NCBI GenBank assembly: GCA_003354145.1
Contig: PIVL01000002.1
Span: forward strand, 1 to 54,572
Length of the DNA stretch: 54,572 bases
From: Paracoccaceae bacterium
GTDB lineage: Bacteria; Pseudomonadota; Alphaproteobacteria; Rhodobacterales; Rhodobacteraceae
Reading direction: 5' to 3'
The first letter of the stretch is position 1, and each line of letters begins with the position of its first letter. The notes beneath the pieces are model-generated. The model searched no databases. It worked only from the letters and a program-made list of their open reading frames with translations, and had not been told where the DNA came from. Both the position numbers and the translations under genes were made by a program. This document shows, in pieces, positions 7,957-16,186 of the stretch.

Positions 7957-8643
7957 TCAGTATTTTGCGAAAAAAGCTGCAGCCTCCGAGGCCATAACCA
8001 TGCTGTCCACTTTGGTTGATCTGATGCTGTTCAACGTTGTGTCTGTCGTCATATCATCCAGAAACACACCCCGGCCAAGCTCAAGGATAGTCCCTAGAAA
8101 CTCGCCCGAGTATTCCGGGTGAAATTGCACGGACATTGCCGGAAATTCATAGTCCAAAACTGCGAACGGGCAATAGGATGCACTGCCTATCACTTTTGAC
8201 TGAGGCGGCAAAATCGTCACCTGATCATGATGCCAGGCATAGGCATTCTGCGCGCGTCCATTAATCGTGTATTCACGTGGGCCGACGATATCGCCCAGGT
8301 CGACTTTTTCGGCTTTGCCGCCATAAACTTCGGCCATGATCTGGTGGCCAAAACAGATGCCAAACACCGGCTTGCCCAATGCTCGCGCAGCGCGCAAAAG
8401 TTGGCGGACGGGCTCCATCCAAATGGCGTCGTCGTAAACACCCTTTTCCGACCCTCCAATTACAAACCCATCGTAATCCGTCGCTGCCGGAACCGGTTCG
8501 CCAGCATCGGCTACATCAAACACCGTCAGCCCGTCAGCATCCATCGTCTGTGACAACCATCGCTTGATCATCACGCCAAACGCAGGGACCGAGTCCAGCA
8601 AGGGGCTGGGCTTGGTCGACAGGTCGACTATGGCGATGTTCAC
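7957..8643 (-). CDS. Class I glutamine-amidotransferase-like hydrolase
   Basis: 228 residues. The catalytic cysteine lies in PVFGICFGHQIMAEVYGG and the histidine and glutamate in SVQFHPEYSGEF, the triad of GATase1 proteins. The family includes GuaA amidotransferase domains and free-standing gamma-glutamyl hydrolases such as PuuD. Start: GTG at 8643 overlapping the TGA of the preceding gene (GTGA), so it is the last gene of the four-gene glutamate-synthase-like operon. Inference: it hydrolyses a gamma-glutamyl amide, as PuuD does in putrescine catabolism, or supplies ammonia. No partner synthase domain is attached. Confidence 0.85.
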   Translation of the reverse strand: MNIAIVDLSTKPSPLLDSVPAFGVMIKRWLSQTMDADGLTVFDVADAGEPVPAATDYDGFVIGGSEKGVYDDAIWMEPVRQLLRAARALGKPVFGICFGHQIMAEVYGGKAEKVDLGDIVGPREYTINGRAQNAYAWHHDQVTILPPQSKVIGSASYCPFAVLDYEFPAMSVQFHPEYSGEFLGTILELGRGVFLDDMTTDTTLNSIRSTKVDSMVMASEAAAFFAKY

Positions 8644-10061
8644 CAGTCGTAGGCACGGTCGATCCCGGCCATTTTGACACCGGTAAAGGCAGAGGCCTGA
8701 AACGACAAAGCGCGCAGGTCTTCGACTTCGAGGTTATGAACCGAGGACTTGCCGCAGGCCTTGGCCAAGGCAGTGATTTCCATCGTCATTGCGGTCAGAT
8801 AACGCGCCACCCGTTCAGCACCGGCCTTGGGGTTCATACGCTTTTCCAATTCCGGATCCTGCGTCGCAATTCCCACTGGGCACCGCCCCGTATGGCAATG
8901 GTGGCAGGCACCGGGCGAGGTGCCCAAAGCCTGATAATCCTCTAGATAGCGCGGTGAATTACAGCCCGCCGCGATCATCGCGCCGTTGCCAACCATCACT
9001 GCATCAGCGCCCAACGCCAGGCACTTCGCCGCATCGACACCGGACCGGATACCACCGGCAGCCACAAGAGACACTTTGCCGGACATGCCGCATTCGTCCA
9101 ACGCCTCACGCGCGGCGCGAATGGCGCTCATGGTGGGAATGCCAGTGTGGTTCAGTAACATTTCGGGCGAGGCACCTGTGCCACCTTCGGCCCCGTCGAG
9201 CACCACCACATCCGCACCCGCCTTGGCGGCGATGGCCACATCGTAGCGCGGCCGGGTTGCGCCCATTTTGATGAAAATCGGTACTTGGTAATTGGTGGCA
9301 ATGCGCAATTCTTCGATCTTGACGGCCAGATCGTCAGCGCCAAGAAAATCGGGGTGCCGGATGGTCGAGCGCTGATCGACGCCCACCGGCAAAGTCCGCA
9401 TTTCGGAAATCCGCTCACTTACCTTCATGCCCAACAGCAATCCGCCAGTTCCAGGTTTCGCGCCCTGACCGACGACAATTTCCAAGGCGTCAGCCCTGCG
9501 CAAATGGTCCAGATCAATGCCATAACGGGCTGGCGACATCTGATAGAGCAGGCGCTGCGACGCCTCGCGCTCTTCTTCCAGCATTCCGCCTTCGCCGGTG
9601 CAGGTCATGGTACCAACTTTTGAGGCGCCATAGCCAAGCGATGCCTTGGCATTGGCCGACAAGGCACCAAAGGACATCGATGCGATATAGATCGGAATTT
9701 TCAATTCCATCGGCTTTTCGACCAATCCACGCCCGCCGCCCAACACCGTCGTCGTGTCACAGTTTTCGCGATACCCTTCCAGTGGCAACCGCGTCATCGT
9801 GGCGGGTACAAAAGTCAGGTCATCAAATGTCGGCATCTGTTTGTTGAAGGTATTGTAACCGCGCACCTGATAACGGCCCAATTGTGCCAAAGCATGCACT
9901 TCGGCAATAGCATCGGGGGTCCAGCGGGTTGATCCGCCTTCGTCATAGGACGACGGCACGCCCGGTGGGCGGCCTTCGATTGCGCCTTCGCCGAATTTGA
10001 TTTCCTCTTCGCTTGGAACTTCAAACGGATAGTCATAAGGTTTCGTCAGATCATGAGCCAT
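8640..10061 (-). CDS. Glutamate-synthase-like FMN/Fe-S subunit (MgsC/GlxD-like)
   Basis: 473 residues matching the central and FMN-binding domains of glutamate synthase as a separate protein. Visible are IPIYIASMSFGALSANAKASL, GEGGMLEEER, the GQGAKPGTGG loop, VVLDGAEGGTGASP, and a cysteine cluster (CHHCHTGRCPVGIATQ) for an iron-sulfur centre. In N-methylglutamate synthase this subunit transfers the amino or alkylamino group to 2-oxoglutarate. It overlaps the GXGXG subunit gene by 16 bases. The split three-protein form (A, B, C) differs from the large GltB of general nitrogen metabolism and fits a specialised catabolic role; exact amine not known. Confidence 0.9.
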   Translation of the reverse strand: MAHDLTKPYDYPFEVPSEEEIKFGEGAIEGRPPGVPSSYDEGGSTRWTPDAIAEVHALAQLGRYQVRGYNTFNKQMPTFDDLTFVPATMTRLPLEGYRENCDTTTVLGGGRGLVEKPMELKIPIYIASMSFGALSANAKASLGYGASKVGTMTCTGEGGMLEEEREASQRLLYQMSPARYGIDLDHLRRADALEIVVGQGAKPGTGGLLLGMKVSERISEMRTLPVGVDQRSTIRHPDFLGADDLAVKIEELRIATNYQVPIFIKMGATRPRYDVAIAAKAGADVVVLDGAEGGTGASPEMLLNHTGIPTMSAIRAAREALDECGMSGKVSLVAAGGIRSGVDAAKCLALGADAVMVGNGAMIAAGCNSPRYLEDYQALGTSPGACHHCHTGRCPVGIATQDPELEKRMNPKAGAERVARYLTAMTMEITALAKACGKSSVHNLEVEDLRALSFQASAFTGVKMAGIDRAYDW

Positions 10062-10738
10062 GAGCTTGCGTCCCTGCTTTCAAAATACCAAAGGCGCTGG
10101 CCGGAAATCAGTTTCCGCCAGTTGCGTGATGTGTCTTTCAGGCCCAAAGGCGCGAGGATTGCGTCGACTTCGGCAACGTCTTCGGCGGTGGGTTCAATGA
10201 TTTTGACATCCACACCAAAGCTGTCGACATCTCCGGCGACCCAGACTTCGCCTTCCCACAAAGCGTCAGCACAGCTTTCGCCGGCACCGCCCAGGGCAAT
10301 GATCTTGCCCGAATGCGCCATAAACCCGGATTGATAGCCGATCTTGCCCTCGACAATGATATTGCCGCCCTTCATGGCGACCCCGCAGCGCGGGCCAGCG
10401 TCGCCTTTGACATGGATAGTTCCACCCATCATGGCCGCGCCGCAGGACATGCCCGCATAGCCGCCGACAGTGATCATGCCTTTGGCCATGCCTTCGCCAA
10501 GCGCCCAGCCGGCGTTGCGTTCGATGGTAATTGTGGCCCCGGTATTCAGCCCGCCGCAGTAATATCCAACGCTGCCTTCAAAATACAGGTTGGCCCCGTC
10601 GGGCAGCCCAACGCCAAGGTTGTGGCGCGAAAGAGTATCTACCACGCGAATGTCGTCGCCTTTCAGGCAGGCAGCCTGAATGTCCCGGTTAATCTCGCGA
10701 ATGTGGCGCTCGCCGACTTGGATGATTGTCTCGCTCAT
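10046..10738 (-). CDS. Glutamate-synthase GXGXG-domain subunit (MgsB/GlxC-like)
   Basis: From the ATG at 10738 the protein has 230 residues (MSETIIQVGERHIREIN...). It consists of the right-handed beta-helix repeats of the GltB C-terminal domain: repeated G-rich turns such as GEGMAKGMITVGGYAG, GGTIHVKGDAG, GGNIIVEGKIGYQSG. In glutamate synthase this domain is structural and joins the amidotransferase to the synthase. The start overlaps the upstream stop as ATGA, giving tight coupling with the amidotransferase subunit. The longer upstream reading frame lacks a ribosome site and was not used. Confidence 0.9.
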   Translation of the reverse strand: MSETIIQVGERHIREINRDIQAACLKGDDIRVVDTLSRHNLGVGLPDGANLYFEGSVGYYCGGLNTGATITIERNAGWALGEGMAKGMITVGGYAGMSCGAAMMGGTIHVKGDAGPRCGVAMKGGNIIVEGKIGYQSGFMAHSGKIIALGGAGESCADALWEGEVWVAGDVDSFGVDVKIIEPTAEDVAEVDAILAPLGLKDTSRNWRKLISGQRLWYFESRDASSWLMI

Positions 10739-11679
10739 GCTGCCAATTTCCGGTTTCCGACGCCCCAGATGCCGGTCAGGCTTGGTCCGTCGTAATTGAT
10801 AACGTCGCATTCGTCAGCAAAGACGCGCCGCACAGCCTGCTCTTCGGTGGCGGCGGCCAACGATCCGTTTTGATCAATCACAACCAGCGGCTTCATCGCA
10901 AACCGATCTTTGGCAAAGCCGATGCCGCCGGGATTGGAAATCATAAAAGTGAACACGCCATCAATCGATGTGATCGACTTTTTCAATGCTTGTTCCATCG
11001 TCAATCCGGCCTTCATCTGGTCCGAAACCCAAACAGCGATCAGTTCGCTGTCGTTCTGAGTGAGGAACCGATAGCCCTGGCGTTCAAGCTGATCGCGTTT
11101 GGTGAAATAGTCGGTGATCTGGCCGTTATGTACGATGGCCACATCCGAAAAGGGGCGGGCCCAGAATGGATGGCTGGCATTCGGCAAGACCGAGCTTTCG
11201 GTGGCCAGGCGCGCATGGCCCAACCCGTGGGTGCCGATCATATCGCGCACCCCGTGTTTGTCTGCGACATCCGTGGCGCTGCCCGTGTCTTTGATGATCT
11301 CAAGCGAGCGGCCACAGGATTGGATTTCGATTCGATCCGACAGCGTGTCCGCGTCGGCAACCCAGGCCTTTAAATTGCCGGGGTCGGAAATTTCGAGCCG
11401 AAAACAATAATGTTTCTCATCATTGGTGATGACCGTCGGGTCGGACAGAAAATCTGAACCGTGATCTCGCAACACGTTGGTGAAATCGTCCATGTCCGTA
11501 TCCAGCGAAGCTTTGTCAAAGCCCATACCACGTAGTGTATAGCCGCTGTCTCGTGGGATTTTGTAAATTGCAAATCCGGTACTGTCGGCCCCGCGATGTG
11601 ACTGCGCCTGCATCAAATCAACAAGATCTCGGCCAACTTTCCCGGGCGCGGATAAGATGCGGCCAGCTATTCCACACAT
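10735..11679 (-). CDS. Glutamate-synthase class II amidotransferase subunit (MgsA/GlxB-like)
   Basis: I place the start at ATG 11679 because it yields MCGIAGRIL: the second residue becomes the N-terminal catalytic cysteine that all class II (Ntn) amidotransferases need. A GGGGAGA ribosome site lies just upstream. 314 residues with HRGADSTGFA, GHARLATES, VHNGQITDY and NDSELIAV. In N-methylglutamate synthase this subunit uses the gamma-glutamylalkylamide, releasing the amine for transfer. It heads the four-gene leftward operon and has a CTGTATACAG operator 37 bases upstream. Substrate is inferred from neighbours. Confidence 0.9.
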   Translation of the reverse strand: MCGIAGRILSAPGKVGRDLVDLMQAQSHRGADSTGFAIYKIPRDSGYTLRGMGFDKASLDTDMDDFTNVLRDHGSDFLSDPTVITNDEKHYCFRLEISDPGNLKAWVADADTLSDRIEIQSCGRSLEIIKDTGSATDVADKHGVRDMIGTHGLGHARLATESSVLPNASHPFWARPFSDVAIVHNGQITDYFTKRDQLERQGYRFLTQNDSELIAVWVSDQMKAGLTMEQALKKSITSIDGVFTFMISNPGGIGFAKDRFAMKPLVVIDQNGSLAAATEEQAVRRVFADECDVINYDGPSLTGIWGVGNRKLAA

Positions 11680-11714
11680 TGCATGTCTCCCCACTTTTCT
11701 AGGATTCTGTATTG

Positions 11715-11736
11715 ACTGTATACAGTATACAGTATT
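11715..11736. promoter_or_regulatory. Putative GntR operator upstream of the glutamate-synthase-like operon (overlapping double site)
   Basis: CTGTATACAG occurs at 11716-11725 and a second, overlapping AGTATACAGTA half-turn continues to 11735, so two GTATAC cores lie ten bases apart. The spacing equals about one helical turn, which would place two dimers on the same DNA face. The site is 37 bases upstream of the amidotransferase start. Confidence 0.7.
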
Positions 11737-11905
11737 CGCCTGAGGGCAATAGCGTTCTTGCTGCGTTTTGCAATTGATTTGCGGTTCGAATTAGTGGCAA
11801 AGCGTATCGAACGCCGAACTTGACCGCGCCATTTACGATTTTCCCGTCCGCTCAACTCAGATCGGAAGAGGTCGCAAAAAGCTTTACCCCTTGTGATCGC
11901 GTTTG

Positions 11906-11921
11906 TGTATACTGTATACAG
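11906..11921. promoter_or_regulatory. Putative GntR autoregulatory operator
   Basis: CTGTATACAG at 11912-11921, preceded by an overlapping GTATAC at 11906-11911. It lies 37 bases upstream of the TTG start of the GntR gene, the position expected for autorepression. Confidence 0.68.
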
Positions 11922-11957
11922 AGACGCAGTAAGCCCCGACAGGAAAAGAGGCGAAAA

Positions 11958-12620
11958 TTGGCTTTTAAAAGCATTCAGCCCGCGCGCAGGCGGTTGGCAG
12001 ATGAAGTTTACGAAGAACTGATCAACGCCATCATGCGGCGTGACATCGGGCCAGAGGATCGGCTTGTTCAGGAAAAGCTTGCTGTTGAGATGCAGATCAG
12101 TCGCACTCCGGTGCGCGAAGCCCTTATGCGGCTGGAACAGGAAGGCGTTCTTGAGGTCTCGAACCGCGGCAGTTACCGGCTTTATCGGATGGACGATCGC
12201 GAAGTGAAAGAACTGTATCAGTGTCGCGCAGCGATCGAAGGTCAGGCGGCGCGCATTGTTGCAGCGGCTGGCACGCCAGAGGATTTCGCCTATTTGCGCG
12301 TTGTCGTGGCAGAGCAGGAAAAAGTCAGCGATCACACGGCGCGAGCCTATTTTGAAGCCAACCGCAACATTCACCGAGCCTTTATGGAGCGGGCGCATAA
12401 CCGGTTCCTGCTTGAGATGTTTGATATTGTCTGGGGCAAGGCAATGGCGTTTCAGTTGTTTGCAGCCATTGAAAATGCAGATTTATCAAAATCGCTCGGC
12501 AGCCATATGGCACTGGTGGATGTAGTCGAAAGTGGCGACAGAACGGCTGCGCTCGAGGTATTTACAAACCATATTCAGGATGGCTTTGACCTTCAGATGG
12601 AAGGGCTGCATGCCACTTGA
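11958..12620 (+). CDS. GntR-family transcriptional regulator (FadR/VanR-type), TTG start
   Basis: 220 residues from a TTG at 11958, preceded by AAGAGG; the longer frame from 11820 would run across the operator and was rejected. The winged helix-turn-helix is visible at residues ~10-75 (LADEVYEELINAIMRRDI, then EKLAVEMQISRTPVREALMR and GVLEVSNRGSYRL). The C-terminal half is all-helical (FCD type), with conserved Asp/His positions such as NRNIHRAF and SHMALVDVV that commonly bind a metal and a carboxylate effector. Divergent to the glutamate-synthase-like operon and next to the ABC importer. I infer that it controls the palindrome-bearing promoters in region 1; the effector is unknown. Confidence 0.9.
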   Translation: MAFKSIQPARRRLADEVYEELINAIMRRDIGPEDRLVQEKLAVEMQISRTPVREALMRLEQEGVLEVSNRGSYRLYRMDDREVKELYQCRAAIEGQAARIVAAAGTPEDFAYLRVVVAEQEKVSDHTARAYFEANRNIHRAFMERAHNRFLLEMFDIVWGKAMAFQLFAAIENADLSKSLGSHMALVDVVESGDRTAALEVFTNHIQDGFDLQMEGLHAT

Positions 12621-13031
12621 CCAGCCGTCGTTCGTTCGCACAGTGCTGATATTAAAACGAATTTGACCGGGGCCTTTGCCGAGTTTAACTGCCATAACAA
12701 AAACTTCACACTGGTTGACGTATAGCACCATGACCAAGCGGTAGACTGGCGCTGACTTCAGAAGCTATATCGCACTACTGGTTTGAGTGCGCGTTGTTCT
12801 GGTGGGCTAAAGTTTACGGGTTCAATTAGACTGTGCTGCCCGGTGCCATCCGTATTTGTACAAGGCTTTGACCCAAAGCCGAAATCTGGCGTTTGACAGA
12901 ATCAAGTTGCGCGGCAATAGTCCTTGGATGGGGAGAATTTTTTTTATTGAACGAAGTTAGTCAGAGCCACCAGACGGTTACAACCGCTGGGTACTGATCG
13001 TTCATGTTTTTACCAAAGGAGAGGAAAACTA
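12621..13031 (+). promoter_or_regulatory. 411-bp intergenic region with candidate promoter for the ABC importer
   Basis: No convincing gene lies here. A TTGACA at 12893-12898 followed 17 bases later by AATAGT (12916-12921) could be a sigma-70-type promoter reading into the substrate-binding protein gene. A run of eight T occurs at 12939-12946 region. The AAAGGAGAGG ribosome site of the binding protein is at the right end. I do not see a CTGTATACAG copy here, so control by the GntR protein is not supported by sequence. Confidence 0.4.
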
Positions 13032-15074
13032 ATGAAAAAAATCCTGTTATCAGGAGTCGCGGTGTTTGCGATGGGTGGAGCCGCATCTGCAGGTGTTTGC
13101 CCGGGCGTGACCGTTGAAGACTCGATGGGGGTCGCGGCTGGTGCATTCCCACAGCAATATGAACTGGCTGAGTTTCAGTCGCTAGGCGATTGCACGGTTG
13201 AATTTGCTGCGAACCCTGCCATTGGCGATCTGAACGCGCGAATTCGCGGCAATGGCGATCTGCCAGCGCTGGCTGACCGTCTGCCGTCTGAGCCACTGGT
13301 TGTTGCACCGTATAATTCCATTGGTATTTACGGCGGCACGCTGGATGCTTTGTCGAACGCAACCGAAGCTGGCACATCAGACTTTATGTCAACACGTCAC
13401 GTCAATCTGGTGCGCTATTCGGACGATCTGACAACGATTGTACCGAATATTGCCAAAAGCTGGGAATGGAACGACGACTTCACTCAGCTGACCTTCCATT
13501 TGCGTGAAGGCCACAAATGGTCCGACGGCGCGCCGTTCACTGCAGAAGACGTCAAGTTCTGGTATGACAATCTGGCGACTGACACCAATGTGCGTGAAAA
13601 GCCCAAGGATTATGTTCTTGTAGGCGGCGAAGTGATGGATGTTGTTGTGGTTAATCCAACAACAGTTCAGTTCAACCTGCCATCGCCTAAGCCGGGTCTG
13701 TTGTCGCATTTTGCCAACCACTATGCTCAGGGCTTCCAGCCCAAGCATTTCCTGGGACAGTTCCACCCGGACATCAATGCCGATGCAGATGCACACGCGC
13801 AGTCAATGGGTTTTGAAAACGGTTATGCCGCGATCAAAGGCTATTATGGCAACTCGGACTGGATGGACACACCAACACCTATGTTGGCGCATCCTGATCT
13901 GGTCGCTGGTCTGCCCGCAGATACAGTTCCGACGCTGGAAAGCCACATCATCACCGCTGAAACCACCGAAGGTCGCCATCTGGTCGCCAATCCGTATTTC
14001 TTTCAGGTTGATACCGCTGGTAACCAGTTGCCGTACATCAATGAACAGGATGAATTGTTCGTCGGTGATAGCGAAGTTCGTCTGCTGAAACTGGTCAACT
14101 CGGAAGTTGACTATAAGTCTCAGTCGCTGAGTCTGGACTATGCACCTCTGCTGCTGGAAAATCAGGAAAAGGGTAACTTTATCGTTGATCTGAAGCCTCA
14201 GATCGCGCTGGATACGTTCTCGTTCAACGTGACATCGGAAAATCCAGCAAAGCGTGAAGTGTTTGGGGATCTGCGTTTCCGTCAGGCGATGTCGGTTGCC
14301 ATGAACCGCGACGAGATCAACGAAGTTGTGTTCTTTGGACTTGGTACGCCTCAGCAGTATATCGCGTTCTCGCCAACACCCAGCTTTGTCAGTGAAGAGA
14401 CTGAGCAGTCATATGCCCAGTACGATCCAGAGATGGCCAAAGCGTTGCTGGACGAAATCGGTGTTGTGGACACGGATGGTGACGGCATGCGCGAATTGCC
14501 AAATGGCGAAAAGCTGGTGCTGGACATGCAGGTTGCAGCCCAGGGCGGGTCGGTCAAACTGGTCGAACTTGTCGGTCAGAACTGGCGTAACATTGGTATC
14601 GACAACACTGTGAAAGAGATCACGACCGATGAATATCGTTCGGCAGCGTCGTCTAACCAGCTTGATGTGACGTTCTACGCCAAGAGCCAGCCTTTGGCGG
14701 TTATCCTTGGTATTTCAGAACTGTTCCAGCCTCCGTTTGACAACTACTTTAACCACACATCTGGTATGTTGTGGGGACAGTATGTCGACACGGACGGTGC
14801 ATCCGGTGTCAAACCTCCACAATGGGTTTATGACATGATGGGCAAGATCGACGAATTCCAGTCGGCGACCGCCGGGTCGGATGAATCCAACAAGCTTGGT
14901 AAAGAACTGGTTGATCTGGTTGTCGATAACCTGATGTTCGTTGGTTCGGTCAAGGCTGTTGCACCGATCTATCACAGCAACAACCTCAAGAACTTTGAAG
15001 AGTTCAAAACATGGTCCTATGCGTATTACCGGGCATATCCTTACCGGCCAACGCAGTGGTATCTGGAAGAATAA
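13032..15074 (+). CDS. ABC transporter substrate-binding protein, family 5 (oligopeptide/opine type)
   Basis: 680 residues, long for the family but in range for the larger subfamily. A signal peptide is clear: MKKILLSGVAVFAMGGAASAG with cleavage after ASA. The SBP_bac_5 core includes IVPNIAKSWEWNDDFTQLTF, HLREGHKWSDGAPFTAEDV and LRFRQAMSVAMNRDEINEVV. It binds peptides, opines or other polar amino compounds in the periplasm. It is the first of five importer genes; a hairpin after its stop may hold its transcript level above that of the membrane parts. Its position beside the GntR gene suggests import of the compound degraded in region 1, but this is inference. Confidence 0.93.
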   Translation: MKKILLSGVAVFAMGGAASAGVCPGVTVEDSMGVAAGAFPQQYELAEFQSLGDCTVEFAANPAIGDLNARIRGNGDLPALADRLPSEPLVVAPYNSIGIYGGTLDALSNATEAGTSDFMSTRHVNLVRYSDDLTTIVPNIAKSWEWNDDFTQLTFHLREGHKWSDGAPFTAEDVKFWYDNLATDTNVREKPKDYVLVGGEVMDVVVVNPTTVQFNLPSPKPGLLSHFANHYAQGFQPKHFLGQFHPDINADADAHAQSMGFENGYAAIKGYYGNSDWMDTPTPMLAHPDLVAGLPADTVPTLESHIITAETTEGRHLVANPYFFQVDTAGNQLPYINEQDELFVGDSEVRLLKLVNSEVDYKSQSLSLDYAPLLLENQEKGNFIVDLKPQIALDTFSFNVTSENPAKREVFGDLRFRQAMSVAMNRDEINEVVFFGLGTPQQYIAFSPTPSFVSEETEQSYAQYDPEMAKALLDEIGVVDTDGDGMRELPNGEKLVLDMQVAAQGGSVKLVELVGQNWRNIGIDNTVKEITTDEYRSAASSNQLDVTFYAKSQPLAVILGISELFQPPFDNYFNHTSGMLWGQYVDTDGASGVKPPQWVYDMMGKIDEFQSATAGSDESNKLGKELVDLVVDNLMFVGSVKAVAPIYHSNNLKNFEEFKTWSYAYYRAYPYRPTQWYLEE

Positions 15075-15093
15075 TCAGAGCCATCTGATACTG

Positions 15094-15121
15094 ATCGCGG
15101 GCGGCTTTTGTTGCCCGCGAT
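15094..15121 (+). terminator. Intercistronic hairpin after the binding protein gene
   Basis: Perfect 9-bp stem, 15094-15102 with 15113-15121 (ATCGCGGGC and its complement), 10-base loop, no T-run. It lies between the binding protein and permease genes; such structures protect the upstream message or partly terminate transcription, giving excess binding protein. Confidence 0.6.
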
Positions 15122-15176
15122 TCAATAGGTAATAAGGGTCAAAACGACCCAGCCAATACTGCGGGGGCGCAATTAC

Positions 15177-16181
15177 ATGCTTCAGTTCTCAAGGTTCGTC
15201 GCGATACGAGCATCACTTGCTGTTCTGACTTTGGTCCTAGTGTCCTTCATAGTCTTTTCTTTAATGGAAATGGTCCCCGGCGATTGCGCCGAGCGGTACG
15301 TTGCCTTCAAGAACTCTCAGGGCTCGGTGATTACACCAGCCGATATTCAAATCGAACGTGTACGACTTGGTTTGGACAAACCTTATCTTCAACGTTGGGG
15401 TTCGTGGATTATCCACGCCTTTCAGGGCAAATTTGGTGACAGTTGTATCCTGCGCCTGAACATCAGCCAGTTGTTGGGCCAGAAATTCTGGCTAAGCCTT
15501 GTTCTGTGTCTGTCAGCACTGTTTTTGGCGTATGCCATTGCCATTCCGGTTGGAATTATCGCTGCTACTTCGCGGAACCCATTCCTGAATAACTCGCTTC
15601 GGTTTGTCAGCTATCTAGGTCTGGCGCTGCCGAATTTCCTGCTGGCGCTGATGATCATGCTGTTTTCAACGGTGATGTGGGGGGACAGTCTAACCGGATT
15701 GTTTTCCAAAGAATTCCGTGATGCCGCCTGGTCTTGGCCCCGCTTCAAAGATTTTCTTGGCCATGCCTGGTTGCCGGTCTTTATTCTTGGCTGGTCCGCC
15801 ACGGCCTTTGCCATTCAAACCGTGCGCGCCCTGATGTCGGATGAGGTTGGCAAACTATATGTCACAGCAGCCGAGGCACGGGGCGTGTCTGGAAGGCGGC
15901 TATTGATGCGCTATCCGGCGCGCCATGCGCTAAGTCCGATCATCAACTCGCTTGGATTTGATTTGAATCGTATTTTCAACGAATTGCCCATCGTGGCGCT
16001 GATTCTGACCCTGACCGAGGCCGGATCGTTGCTGATTGAGGCGCTGGCGCGGTCAAACGACCAACAGCTTGCCGGGGCGATTATTTTCATGCTGACCGCC
16101 AGTATCGTCGGGATAAACTTTATCACCGACGTCATTCTGGCCATAACTGATCCGCGCATTCGTCGCAGCATTGTAGGGTGA
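15177..16181 (+). CDS. ABC transporter permease, DppB/OppB type
   Basis: 334 residues with about six membrane segments, the first at residues 10-30 (ASLAVLTLVLVSFIVFSLME). The inner-membrane coupling loop is recognisable as YVTAAEARGVSGRRLLMRY, the EAA motif that contacts the ATPase. VPGD after the first helix and the IERVRLGLDKPYLQRW segment are typical of DppB-type subunits. Starts 102 bases after the binding protein gene and is followed at once by the second permease. Confidence 0.93.
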   Translation: MLQFSRFVAIRASLAVLTLVLVSFIVFSLMEMVPGDCAERYVAFKNSQGSVITPADIQIERVRLGLDKPYLQRWGSWIIHAFQGKFGDSCILRLNISQLLGQKFWLSLVLCLSALFLAYAIAIPVGIIAATSRNPFLNNSLRFVSYLGLALPNFLLALMIMLFSTVMWGDSLTGLFSKEFRDAAWSWPRFKDFLGHAWLPVFILGWSATAFAIQTVRALMSDEVGKLYVTAAEARGVSGRRLLMRYPARHALSPIINSLGFDLNRIFNELPIVALILTLTEAGSLLIEALARSNDQQLAGAIIFMLTASIVGINFITDVILAITDPRIRRSIVG

Positions 16182-16186
16182 TTGAT

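Noticed and set aside
10046-11679. Assimilatory NADPH glutamate synthase (GltB)
   Set aside because: The three domains are separate short proteins without a GltD partner, which fits MgsABC/GlxBCD-type enzymes; no gltD-like gene is in the window.
11820-11957. N-terminal extension of the GntR protein
   Set aside because: It would translate the CTGTATACAG operator and adds a cysteine-rich, non-family sequence; the winged-helix domain starts right after TTG 11958.
11667-12398. Leftward 243-residue frame overlapping the GntR gene
   Set aside because: Antisense shadow of the regulator and its promoter with no recognisable domain or ribosome site.
12621-13031. A small gene or CTGTATACAG operator before the ABC importer
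   Set aside because: No frame with ribosome site and coding character, and no copy of the palindrome could be found.
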